A stretch of DNA of 64,000 nt from Chrysomallon squamiferum (lineage: Eukaryota > Mollusca > Gastropoda > Neomphalida > Peltospiridae), in contig CM022670.1 in NCBI GenBank assembly GCA_012295275.1, positions 33,858,938 to 33,922,937 on the forward strand, read 5' to 3'. Position 1 is the first letter of the stretch. The number at the start of each line of letters is the position of its first letter. Position numbers and translations under genes: made by a program. Below the pieces are notes generated by a model. The model saw nothing but the letters and a program-made list of their open reading frames with translations. It was not told the origin of the DNA and made no database searches. Shown piece after piece: positions 35,277 through 46,259 of the stretch.

Positions 35277-37536
35277 CTTTTCAATTTACACCAAGTTTTT
35301 TTAGCAGCAGATAATTTAGTAAAATTAATGATAAATGAGAAATTTATTTTAAAAAATTGATACAAGCTTGTTTAATTAAGTGTGTATTTTACTTTGATTT
35401 ACCCATTTAAAATTTATGTGAGAATTCTGCAATATTAACAAGTCTTCATTACCATATGCTGGAAAACAATTTTAGATATAAAACATTAACTGAAATTACT
35501 GACTTCCAGCTTGGTTTGCTTCTTCTCCTTGGATCTTTCTTTTATAACATCTACTTGAACTCTTTGACATAAAACTATAACTGAAATTACTGAGTTTTAT
35601 TTCTGGGTCACTGAACTAAAGGTCAGCATTAAATTTACTGAATTACAAGATCATTCATTCTCCTGGGATTACTAGTGTCTTACCACTGTTATTTAAGAAA
35701 TTGAAAAAAGAATTTAAAAAAAAGAAATAGGAAAAAGAAAAGCTTTGTTAATTGCTTTTGAGATATAATTCAAAGAAGATAGCACCTTTTATTTTGTGGT
35801 CTTTGGTGAACCAATATATACTTTATTTTATACCCTTTCATTTATTACATTATTAATAAATTATTTAATATTAATATAGATGAAAGAAAGAGATGTGACG
35901 CAGGAGACACTGAAGAAAATAGACCACACAGTTGTGATGGAGCTGTTGGAGCGATTATAGCAGGCGGTGACATTGTCAACAATACAATTACTGTACAAAA
36001 TAATATAGGTTTGAACATAATTTCTATTAAATGAATAGTTGCATATTTAATCAATAAACTATTTTACTGTCTTAACGGTAAGATTTATTAGTAATTTGTT
36101 GAATTGCTGTTTCCTATTTTAAGTAAATATTTTCAATAATTATTAATACTAAATGATTTTATTCTTAAAAGGTTTAATGCAGTCAATTAATTCATTCAAA
36201 ATGAAATTTACAGTATTCACGTGTATACTTATCTAGCTTTGTGTAACACACACACACACACACACAATAAGAATTGGTTTCATGGCTACCTCTGTCTGAC
36301 AGCTTCCTGCCTATAACAGCCATACTGTATTTTATTATGGGTTTGAACTCTGTGCCATCAAGTTCTGGGTGGTTCCTTGAGTGGCTGTCACTGACAGGCT
36401 TGATCTGTGTATGAAAAATAAGTTTTATAATGGTAATTCGTTTTAGGTATAAGCTACCTACCACAGATTCTGTCAGGTTCTGGAACAGGAAATTAGGCCG
36501 GGGAGAGCACCAAGGAGTATTTGTAATATTAAAATATGCCACACAAATTCAGTTGATTCATTCCGAATTCCAGCTTTATCACTCTTTATTTGTTGGCATT
36601 TAGTAAATGTTTTATCTGTTCCTTTTAAACAATATTTTGTGTATTTTCAGAATATGGTGATGACAGAAAATCGAGTATTCTTAAATCCAAGAAGAAAAAG
36701 AAAGCTGATGAAAAGCAGTTAGGTGTGTTTTTAAATTCAGTCTTATTTAATTAATTATAGGCATACATAAATCCATTTGAATAATATTTTACTGGATTAG
36801 GTTTTTGAAAAATAAACACATCTGTATGTTTATTTCTTTTGGAAGTTTGTTATTTTCTGACATGATTAAATGACAGATTGTTTTCCTTTTTAATCTGGAG
36901 AAAGCTTGTAATAAAATTAAAATTAAATTAATTTGAACATTATTTGTCTTTCATAGTTCATAAAAAAAAAAAAAAAATAGTAACGTTAATAAATATTGGA
37001 TTGGAACAAAAATGTATAACATATTTTAACTAAAATTCAAAGACACTATTCAGTTATGTCTGATATGTGATCAGAACTCGAAAGCCACCTGTTGCAAAAA
37101 AAAAAAGAAAAAAAAAAAAAAAAAAAAAAAAAGGAGAAACAAATTACAGTATTTTTTGTTCGAACCTGATAAATTAATAAACATTTAAAAACTAGTTTGA
37201 ACATTATTTGTGTTTAATTTACACTGCAAAAATGTAATTAGTCTGAATATTATTTATAGTTTTATAATTGAAAAAACAACAACAACAAAAAAACAGACTA
37301 AACAATATTTTTCTTCAAATGTTCTTTCAGTTGTGACTGACTTAACAGTAAGCCAGCTAACTGATCTACTGAAAAACGATAAATTTATGGATACAACCAT
37401 AACGAAAATTGAAGAGAGAGGTATTGATGGAAATACTCTGAAACACATAGTGCAGGATGAAAAAGCACTGAGTGAAATAACTTGTGATGCCATTGACAAA
37501 AGCAAACTAAAAGCATTAGTCAATAAAAAGAAATAA
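34691..37536 (+). CDS. SAM-like / NNTI-motif modular protein (gene 4)
   Basis: Coding exons 34691-34739, 35104-35199, 35880-36008, 36651-36722 and 37331-37536 are all phase 1 and sum to 552 nt, 183 aa. Modules: MEPEHKEKNEMSGVQE; acidic IQIDFTEEAEKEVDL...; Cys-containing exon with GAVGAIIAGGDIVNNTITV; Lys cluster KSKKKKKADEKQ; SAM-like domain ending ALVNKKK. Family exon 3 is mostly deleted (only the tail near 35310-35345 is recognisable), so the mature product skips it, as in copy A. AATAAA at 37722-37727 is followed by a GT-rich stretch, a good polyadenylation context 186 nt after the stop. The start codon is the first ATG in the frame that reads open through all five exons; an upstream overlapping ORF exists in another frame. 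Confidence 0.66.
36994..37171. mobile_element. mariner-type MITE, gene 4
   Basis: TATTGGATTGGAACAAAAAT...TTTTTGTTCGAACCTGATA, interrupted by a poly-A expansion at 37099-37133. Confidence 0.55.
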
Positions 37537-37721
37537 TTTTTTTTATTTTATTATTATTATTATTTTTTTTTTACCATTATGTGATATGTACATGTATTTG
37601 GAAAGAAACAATTTATCTACCAAGCTTTGAACAGCGGATAAATATTTAATCAGGAAATACCTGGTTGAAACTTTGAAATAACCCAAAAGACTTTATCTAT
37701 TAATATATTATTCCATTTCTT

Positions 37722-37727
37722 AATAAA
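37722..37727 (+). terminator. candidate polyadenylation signal, gene 4
   Basis: AATAAA followed at once by TGTGTGTTTTTGT, a typical GT-rich downstream element, 186 nt after the stop. Confidence 0.45.
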
Positions 37728-38185
37728 TGTGTGTTTTTGTAAACATTTTATTACTTTTTGCTTTAAATGTTAGTTTTACTTTATTTCATTCTGTTGTAAA
37801 TATCATTTTTGTTTCTCTCTTTCTTTAATTTTTAAGTTATTTTTGTTTTATTAATATGCAACAATAAAGTTTATAATTTTTGTTCAGCAATTCATATGAA
37901 TTATAACTGAGTGCATAATATTAAAAATTAAAATTGATATTTTTTTTAACTATATATTTTATAATGTTACAAAAGGCAAGTATTTAAATAATGTATATTT
38001 TTTTTTATAGCTTTGACTAAAACAAAGACTGACACTTAATATATATTTACAGTAACAATTTCTGTCTAGGACATAATACACGATTGTCTTATTTTCTTTT
38101 ATAGTATATTTAATGGAAAAATGTTTGTTTTTTTATCCTTTTATTGATGTTTAATACAAAAATCTCTCATTTTAATAAATTACAA

Positions 38186-38204
38186 TATATAAATAAATAA
38201 ATAA

Positions 38205-38232
<28 letters not shown>
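38186..38232. repeat. (AAAT)n plus (AT)n microsatellite
   Basis: Directly precedes the orphan exon-like ORF at 38233 and may have replaced its acceptor site. Confidence 0.9.
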
Positions 38233-38237
<5 letters not shown>

Positions 38238-38403
38238 TGAAAGAGATGCTCATCGACAAACTCCAGATGGTGACAACCACGTAACAGATGAAAATGTATG
38301 TCTATTTCATAATGTTACAGAAGGCCAAACAACAGCTTCAAATTGCAACAGCTGTGAAGATTTAAAATTAGTAGTAGCAGTGGAGAAAATGAAGCGATTG
38401 TGA
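38233..38403 (+). pseudogene. orphan exon-like ORF downstream of gene 4
   Basis: An open frame of 56 codons (CYERDAHRQTPDGDNHVT...VAVEKMKRL, then TGA) starts directly after an (AT)n tract. The strong donor-like word ATT|GTGAGT overlaps its end (exon would end at 38399). It lies after the SAM stop and poly-A signal of gene 4. An equivalent is on the minus strand at 1892-2059 behind copy A. Shorter, diverged relatives follow the SAM exons of genes 1-3 (from 22697, 27258 and 31817, after a TTTTAG acceptor; these have TGA in the aligned frame). It could be an extra 3' exon of an ancestral longer gene or part of a lost neighbouring gene. No function recognised. Confidence 0.35.
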
Positions 38404-40897
38404 GTAACAATCCTAATCTTTTATTGTAAAACAAATAATAATAATTAAAAAAAAAAACAGTTTAGCACTTTACGTATAAGATAATCTTATTTCAGAATGT
38501 GTATTTATTTGTTTTTGATGCATGGGTTTATAAAATAGCTCAGTAAAGAGGCAGGTAATTTTTTTTTTTTTTTTTTTTTTTCTCTGTGCTGAATATTTGT
38601 GCTGTGATTGTAATCTCAGATTTTTGTTTGTTTTCATGATATACACACAACAAGATTGACCAACACCATTCAAGAACGATATTTTCTTTTATGCTATGGC
38701 TTATTTTTACTTTTTTATTTTTATTTTATTTTATTTTGTTCCTTTTTTATTAATATTATTTAATAGTTTTTTTTCTACCATTTAAAATGTTTACGCTCAG
38801 TAATATTTATTATCATTTGATTCCATGTGGCTGAGTCAAGTGAAACTGACATTATATTAAAATAGAGAGAATATAATGGAAAACCTATTATTAAGTTATA
38901 ATTGTATTTGTAAAAGTTCAGTGGGAAATTTGCATTTTAGGCTAAAAACGACAATGGAGATTTTATTTTGATTATTTTATTTTTTTCAGCAACTGAATCC
39001 ACAATCGCAAGAATTGAACCTGTATAAACAAAAGAAGACAACCAAGTTGTTTCTGCAAGAAAAACACTATCTGCACCAATTTTTGTCTTTAAACTCACAT
39101 TTTATTTATGTAATTGTATTGATAGCTGAACCTGTCTTGTTTTTCTATAGTGGTTGTGATATCTTATTGTTTGTGAGGTGGTTTATTTGTTTTTTGATTT
39201 TCTTTTTCTTTTCTTTTTTCTTTTTTTGTATCATTTGATTAATAAATATGTTTTATTTATTCGTAGTTGTTTTGTTTGTTTTTGTTGTTTTCAACTTTGT
39301 TTGAAAATAAAATTAGAAAAGAAAAATAATTTTAAAAATGTAAATCTTTGCTCAGTGTTTCACATTATCTCTCTACAATTGTTCCAGATCTTTTTGTAAT
39401 CTGGATGTAATCTCTGTGAATTCTTCAAATTGACAAATTTCATTCGACATTATAATGGTCTTAAATGAGTTTATAATTCCTTAATTTTAACTAAGGTTTA
39501 CTAGGAAATGTTCATTTTCATATTAATTTATTCATTAAGTCCATTAATCAGCAATGATTTATTTCTTTACCTCTTAACCTAAAGCTATTACCCTATTGGT
39601 TACTTCTGGTTATAATCACTACCTCAGAACTAATTTATAAAAATCATAACACCTTTTAAGTTTATGAGAAGGTGCACTAGAAACATTTCTTGCTGCTGAG
39701 TATCCTAAGTTTGTCAAGAATTTAATCAGTTGTAGTTTTGTTACCGTTTTGTTTTAATAAACATTAAAAATAAAAATAAGTAAACAATTTATTCATATTG
39801 AAACTAATTTAGATTAAACAATTATTTAATTTGTGATCAGAATATGAAAGGACATTACATTTAACACAGGAATATAGATAAAGCATCATGTTATATAAGA
39901 TGTATTATCTTTCCTTTTTTCTTGTGTTTTTTTACTTCTAATTTTTTACGTTATTTGTGAAATCACAAAAGCTAAAGAAAACTAAAAACCATTAACAGTT
40001 TCTGCGAAAACCTCCGAATATGAAAATTATGTTTTCCGGAATTATTTATTTGACTGGTATCCCCACAAAATGTTAAATATAAATCACAATCTCCGATAAC
40101 CAGTCCAACTATTTTATTCGTTCTTTTCCGTCATGTTCGTTTCCAAAAATAACATTGATATCGAAACTAGAAAAACCATTAAAAATACTTAAAAATTTTA
40201 TATTCTTTCCTATGGAAAAAAGATGTGGAAAAATTGGTTTATCTGACAAGCCAAAGTGAGCTAAGTCTGTTTTAAATAAACTTTTCAGTAAAAAAACAAG
40301 CAAATAACCGATGTACTCGATCTATTTATCTAATTTCCGTATTCATTTTAGTATTGATGTTACAACATTATTTATACCCATAATGGAGATATTTAGTCAT
40401 AAAGTTAAAATATCACCCAGCCTTAGTAAAAATTTCTCATAAGACATATTAAGTTCATTCATGCAGATACTTTATTGCCATTAAATCCTGTAACACAGCA
40501 GCAATAATTAAATATAAAATGTTTAAACAAACAATAAATATTTTAAAACAAATTAAACAAAAGCAAATAAACTAGAGAACATTCAGTGACATTCAAAGAA
40601 TTTTTCATAACTTTAATTATTGTTGCAAAATATTTGGAGCTATGCCTATCTCATTCTTATATATTACTGTATTTACTGGTGCAAAGATAAACTCAAACTT
40701 ATGCTGCAAACATAAATAATTATGTATAACTTACTGAATTATTTCAGATATTAATAAATAAATGTTAATGTTGTGAATAAAATCAGTGAACTGAGATAAC
40801 ATTTTGTACAAAATACGAATGTTAACAAATTTTGATTGTTAACACAAATTTCCAGACTTTAGAAAACAGCAGCAACAAAAACAAAAATAAATAAATT

Positions 40898-40920
40898 GAA
40901 ATAGAAATGAAAATATATAA
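40898..40920 (+). promoter_or_regulatory. ISRE/IRF-like element and TATA box, gene 5
   Basis: GAAATAGAAA at 40898-40907, followed by TGAAAA and TATATAA at 40914-40920. The bases between and around differ from the other copies (GAAAACGAAA there), yet the GAAANNGAAA pattern is kept in this most diverged paralog, which suggests selection. Untranslated exon donor at 40992 (AAG|GTATGA), acceptor before 41073. Confidence 0.52.
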
Positions 40921-41183
40921 CTTAACAGTAAGTTCAATTGATAGAGATTAAGAATTATCCAAAACCGACTGAATGTAAATAGATAATTTAAGGTATGATT
41001 ATAAATAGTATGTTTAAACAAAATGGATGACATTAGGTGAAATGTGTTATTTCTTTATTTCTACATTGCAGAAAACATATCATTGGCAAAACTGGCAAGT
41101 CAGAAAATTGTCTTTAACACATTTAAATGAACTGTTTATTTTCAAGAGGAAAAATATTTAAACTAACTAAAGACACATACTAC

Positions 41184-41703
41184 ATGGAGTCAGAACTAAG
41201 TGAAAAGAGTAATGTATCTGGGGTTCAAGAAAGTAAGTAAAATAAATTGAAATTATTAATTTTTATTTGTTGTTATTTATTTGCTAATTGGGTGGGGTTT
41301 TTCTATTTTATTTGAATTTTTATCATGCATCCTAAAAATAATAATTAAAAAAAAAACAAATAAAAAATTGGAAATACTCTGTTGTGTGTGTTATCTGCCT
41401 TATCTAAAATCATCTGCAGGGTTTTTTGTTGGTTTGTTTTTCTTTATTTTTTTGTTTGGTAGATTATATGTATTTTTGTGATTTGTTAGGTCTATCTAAA
41501 TACACACACATACAGTCAGACAGACAGAAATAGAGTCTGACATAGTCCAAAAGTAGTGACTTAATGCCACCAAAGGAATCAAAAGAAAAGTTTTTGAGCT
41601 TCATTTAGATCTTTTTTCCTGTTATTTACAAAATGATTAACCATTGCCCTATGTATGTGTGTGTATATTTGCACTTACAGATGAGTCCGTGTGTGTGTGT
41701 GTA

Positions 41704-41749
<46 letters not shown>

Positions 41750-43835
41750 ATAAAGAGACTAAAACATATTTCAATTCTTTTCTGTTGTAGCACAAAAAAT
41801 GGGTGGATCATCAGATCTAGCTATACCAGAAACTGGTTTCACCAAGATAGATTTTACTGCAGAATCTGAGATAGATGATAATCTAGAACAACCCTTCACT
41901 GATCTAGGAAATGAATTAGAGGAACAATGTGAAACAGGTAAAAATAATACAATAAATGTTCTTATAATCTGTATTTAATGATTTGTTTTCAATTTTTTTT
42001 TTTTCAATTTACACATAGTTTATATTATAAACTGCATTCAGAAAAACAAGAAATGTTTATTTTCTTCTAGGCCAGGTTAATCAAAATATGAAAGGTTCAC
42101 CAGATGTGGTCACATCAGAACATTACGCTGATGAAACTAAGACGGAAGATGATAAAGCAGAACTTGAAATTGAAACAGCAGCGAATTTAGAAAAAGATAT
42201 TGATAAAGGTGAAAGTAATAAAAGTTTTCTTAATTTGAAGTATTTCTTGCACAAGTTGTCTAAATGTGTATATTTTACCTTGATTCACCCAAAATGCAAA
42301 ATTTCAGTAATATTAACAAACAATCATTACCACATACTGGAAAACAATTTTAGACATAAAACATTAACTGAAATTATTGTGGTCAGTGAACTGAAGGTCA
42401 ACACTGAGTTTATTGAATTACAAAATAATTTATTCCACCGGGATTATTTCAGTGTGTTGCCACTCTTATTTTAAAAAAAAGAAAGAAAAAAGATTTAAAA
42501 AATGCTTTGTTAATTGCTGCTGCAATATAATAATAAGATGGTACCATCTTTTATTTTGTGGCTTTTGGCTGAACAAATATATACTTTCATTTATATTCCT
42601 TCGTTTATTATTTAATATTATTTAATATTAATATAGATGAAAGAAAGACAGGTGATACTGGAGGTAGTGAAGAAAGGATAATTAGACCTGTCAATCTGGA
42701 AGGAGCATTTGCAGTGGTTGCTGCAGGTCGTGACAGCTACAACAACACAATTACTATAGGTTTGAACATTATTTCTACTGAATGAATGGTTGCATATTTA
42801 ATCAATGAAATGTTTTTATTGAATATCAGCAAGGGATAGTTTACATGAGTCTCCCCACTTGACAGGAGTGTACATACCAGTGCTTTTTATACCCTGTTTT
42901 TTAATCTGTGTTTTAACAGTAACATTCATTACTAATTAGTTTTTTGATGGGTTTTTTAAGTAAATTTATTGATTAATTATTAATATTAAATGATTTTATT
43001 CTTAAAAGCTTTACTGCAGTTAACTGATTAATTGATAGCCAAATTTATATTATTCAGATGTATACTAATCTATCTATCTGTATATAACATACACCTATAC
43101 AACCATACACACACAGTCAGACTTCTTGTCCTGGCCATCTTCTCCTGCCTATAACAGCCATATTGTATTTTATTAAGGGTTTTAGCTCTATGGCATCCAC
43201 TTATGAGTGGTTCCTTGAGTGGCCATTATTAACAGGCTTGATCTGCGTATGAAAAATAAGTTTTATAATGGTAGATAATTTTAGGTATAAGCCACCTACC
43301 ACAAATTCTGTCAGTGTCTGGAACAGGAAATTAGTCCAATGAGAGCACCAAGGAGTATTTGTAATATTAAAATATGCCACACAAATTCAGTTGATCCATT
43401 CCGAATTCCAGCTTTATCAATCTTTGTTTGTTGGCATTTAGTAAATGTTTCATCTGTTCCTTTTAAACAATATTTTGTGTATTTTCAGAACATAATGGTA
43501 ACAGAATATTGGGTGTTTTTAATACCAAGAATAAACAGAATGCTGGCATCACTCAAGGAGAACAACTGAAAGCTGACGAAAAGCAATCAGGTATGTTTTT
43601 TTTTTTTTTTTATTTTATTTAAATAATTATAGGCACACATAAATTCATTTGAATAATATTTTACTGGATAATGTTTTTAAAAAATAAACATATGTAAGTT
43701 TACTTTGTCTGGAATTTGTTATTTTCTGACATAATTAAATGATTGATCGTTTTGTTTTTTAATCCGGAGCAAGGTTGTTATTACTGCTTGTACTATTAAA
43801 ACAAAATTAATTTGTCTTTCATTGTTTATACAAAA

Positions 43836-43905
<70 letters not shown>

Positions 43906-44380
43906 CAACAACAATAATAACAATAAAACTAAAAACAAATGTTTGGGTGGATCAAAAGTTCATAACATTTCTTTAACTGAAAGTCAAACACATTATATAA
44001 TTTTGCACACACATTTATTCCAACATGATAAATTAAAAAAACATTTAAAAATTAGTCTGAACATTATTTGTTTTTAGTTTCACTGCAAAACTAAAATTAG
44101 TCTGAATATTATTTATTCATTTATAGAGAAAAATAACAGACTAAACAGTATTTTTTCTTCAAATGTTCTTTCAGTTGTGGCTGACTTAACAGTAAGCCAG
44201 CTAACTGATCTACTGAAAGAACAGATGTTTATGGATACAACCATAAAGAAAATTGAAGAGCGAGGTATTGATGGAAATACTCTTAAATTCATAGTGCAGG
44301 ATGAAAAAGCATTGGATGAAATAACTTGTGATGCCATTGACAAAAGCAAACTGAATGCATTAGTTGATAAAAAAAAATAA
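41184..44380 (+). CDS. SAM-like / NNTI-motif modular protein, fullest exon set (gene 5)
   Basis: All six coding exons are intact: 41184-41232, 41791-41937, 42071-42208, 42637-42759, 43489-43590 and 44175-44380, every junction phase 1; total 765 nt, 254 aa. Modules: MESELSEKSNVSGVQE; acidic TQKMGGSSDLAIPETGF...; a second acidic, Glu/Lys-rich exon (VTSEHYADETKTEDDKAE...) that is broken or missing in the other copies; NNTI exon with GAFAVVAAGRDSYNNTITI; polar exon (GNRILGVFNTKNKQNAG...); SAM-like domain (VADLTVSQLTDLLKEQ...IDGNTLKFIV...KSKLNALVDKKK). AATAAA at 44474-44479 is followed by GT-rich sequence. This copy is the most diverged and best preserved, and probably shows the ancestral exon order. 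Its TATA box is preceded by GAAATAGAAA, an IRF-type word. Function unknown; a cytosolic SAM adaptor is inferred. Confidence 0.68.
41689..41747. repeat. (GT)n microsatellite
   Basis: Lies in intron 1 of gene 5, 44 bp before the acceptor of its second coding exon. Confidence 0.9.
43130..43400. repeat. conserved intron block (intron before charged exon)
   Basis: A block of about 250 bp, more GC-rich than its surroundings (from CTGCCTATAACAGCCATATT to about AATTCCAGCTTTATC), recurs in the same intron of every copy: about 3800-4080, 11110-11400, 16240-16560, 18340-18620, 20400-20680, 36270-36580, 45890-46200, 51040-51360, 53270-53570, an error-rich 54250-54540, 57200-57500 and 62340-62630. It reads through as an ORF on the opposite strand in several copies (IKPVSDGHSRN...KYNMAV), but this gene 5 copy has a stop in that frame, so I do not call it coding. 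Possibly an old SINE-like insertion or a splicing/enhancer element. Confidence 0.4.
43837..43926. repeat. (AAT)n microsatellite with AAC interruptions
   Basis: Intron before the SAM exon of gene 5; longest AAT tract in the window. Confidence 0.9.
43939..44030. mobile_element. internally deleted mariner-type MITE, gene 5
   Basis: Left end GTTTGGGTGGATCAAAAGTT and right end TTCCAACATGATA remain; the middle, including the CAGAATATATTCCAG segment, is missing. Confidence 0.45.
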
Positions 44381-44473
44381 ATAACAGAAGGTAATATATA
44401 ATGAGGAAATACCTGGCTGGAACTCTGAAATAACTCAAAAGACTTTATCTGTTAATATATGATTCCATTTGTT

Positions 44474-44479
44474 AATAAA
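44474..44479 (+). terminator. candidate polyadenylation signal, gene 5
   Basis: AATAAA followed by TGTGTGCTTTTC, 94 nt after the stop; aligned with the gene 4 signal. Confidence 0.45.
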
Positions 44480-46259
44480 TGTGTGCTTTTCTAAAACGTT
44501 TATAATTTTTTGCTTTATGTATAATTTATTTGTATGATTTTTATTCACTAATTTATATGAATTTTATCTGTCTGCATAATATAAAAAATTAAAATTCATG
44601 ATTTTGTTTTTAAAATATATATTTTATAATATTATAAAAGGCAAACTTTTAAATAAAGTTTGTTATATTTTATAGCTTAGACTAAAACAAAGATTGAAAC
44701 TAAATATATATAATATATACAGTATCAATTTCTGTGCAGGACATAACACATGGTTGTCTTATTTTCTTTTATAGTATATTTAATGGGAAAATGTTCTTAT
44801 TTTCATACTTTTATTGATGTTTAACACTTAAATCTTTAATTGTAATAAAGAGTTTTATATACATAAAATGTTTATTTATTTATAGTCTTTGATGCTTGGT
44901 TTAAAAAAAAATAGTTCAGTAAGAGGCAGGTAATTTTTTATTTCTTTTCCCTAACAGTATTTGTGCTGAAATTATGTAGCATCATTCTATTTTTATTATA
45001 TTTTGTTCTCTTTTATTATTTTTTATTAGTATTTATTAGTTGTTTTTGTTTTCTTCTGTATTTTGCTACTATTTAACAAAAAGTTTCTTTTCTTTTTTGT
45101 ACTTCACTACAAAGTATCATTTGATTAATAAACATGTTTTACTTATTCGTAGTTGTTAATTTTAAAAATTTAATTCTTTGCTGAGAGTTTCACATATTCT
45201 TTCTATATTGTTCCAGATATTGTTTATCTAAAGATGTAATATGTCTAAATTCTCTTAAATGACTTAATAATTCTTTAATTTTAAGTAAGGTTTGTTTGGA
45301 AATGTTCATTTTCATGTTAATTTACTCATTAAGCCCATTAATAAGAACTGATGATATATTTGTTTAGCTCATATCCTAAAGTTGTTACCCTATTGGTTAC
45401 TTCTGTTTATAATCAGTGCCCGAGAACTGATGTATGAAAACCATGACACCTTTTATGTTTATGAGAAGGTACACATAAAATATTTGTTCTTGCTAAATAT
45501 CTATTTGTCAAGAATTTAATCAGTTATAGTTTTGTTATATTTTTGTTTTAATAAACATTAAAAATAAAAATAAGTTAAAAACAAAATATTTTATTTATAT
45601 GGAAACACTAATTTAGATTAACCAGTTTATTAATTATTTAACTGTTTATCAGAATAAAGTGCCTAAAAATATGAATTTTAACACAGGAATCAAAATAAAG
45701 CGCCTTGTTATACAAGATGCATTATCTCTCTGTTTTTCTCCTTCTATCTGTTTACGTTATTTTTCATTATTTATTAATATTAAATGATTTTATTTTTAAA
45801 ATATTTACTGCAGTGAAGTAATTAATTGTAAGCCAAATTTTGCAGTATCCAAATGTATACTTATCTCTCTATCTGTATGTAACAGTACACACATAGAGTG
45901 TAAGAACTGCTTCCATAGCCACCTCTAGCAGCCATTTTATATTTTATTATGGGTTTGAACTCTATGCCATCTAGTTGTGAGTGGTTTCTTGAGTGGTCAT
46001 CACTGACAGGCTTGATCTGTGTATGAAAAAAATAAATTTTGTAACGGTAGTTAGTTTTAGGTATAACCACCTATCACAGATTCTGTCAGCGTCTGGAACA
46101 GGAAATTACTCCAGTGAGAGCACCAGGGAGTATTTGTAATATTAAAATATGCCACACAAATTCTGTCGATTCATTCCGAATTCCAGCTTTATCACTCTTT
46201 GTTGGCATTTAGGAAATGTTTTATCTGGTTTTTTTAAACAAGATTTTATGGATTTTCAG
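44480..46259. other. spacer between gene 5 and pseudogene P2
   Basis: 3' flank of gene 5 running into intron sequence of the truncated pseudogene at about 45.75 kb. No exon seen before 46260; includes one conserved intron block (45890-46200). Confidence 0.5.

Larger units (their letters stand above)
37728..40897. other. spacer between genes 4 and 5
   Basis: Contains the orphan exon-like ORF (38233-38403), a poly-T tract near 38559, a possible short exon after TTTTTTCAG at 38991 (ATESTIARIEPV, then stop, in the family phase), a weak ISRE-like word near 40160 and the gene 5 promoter. Confidence 0.5.
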
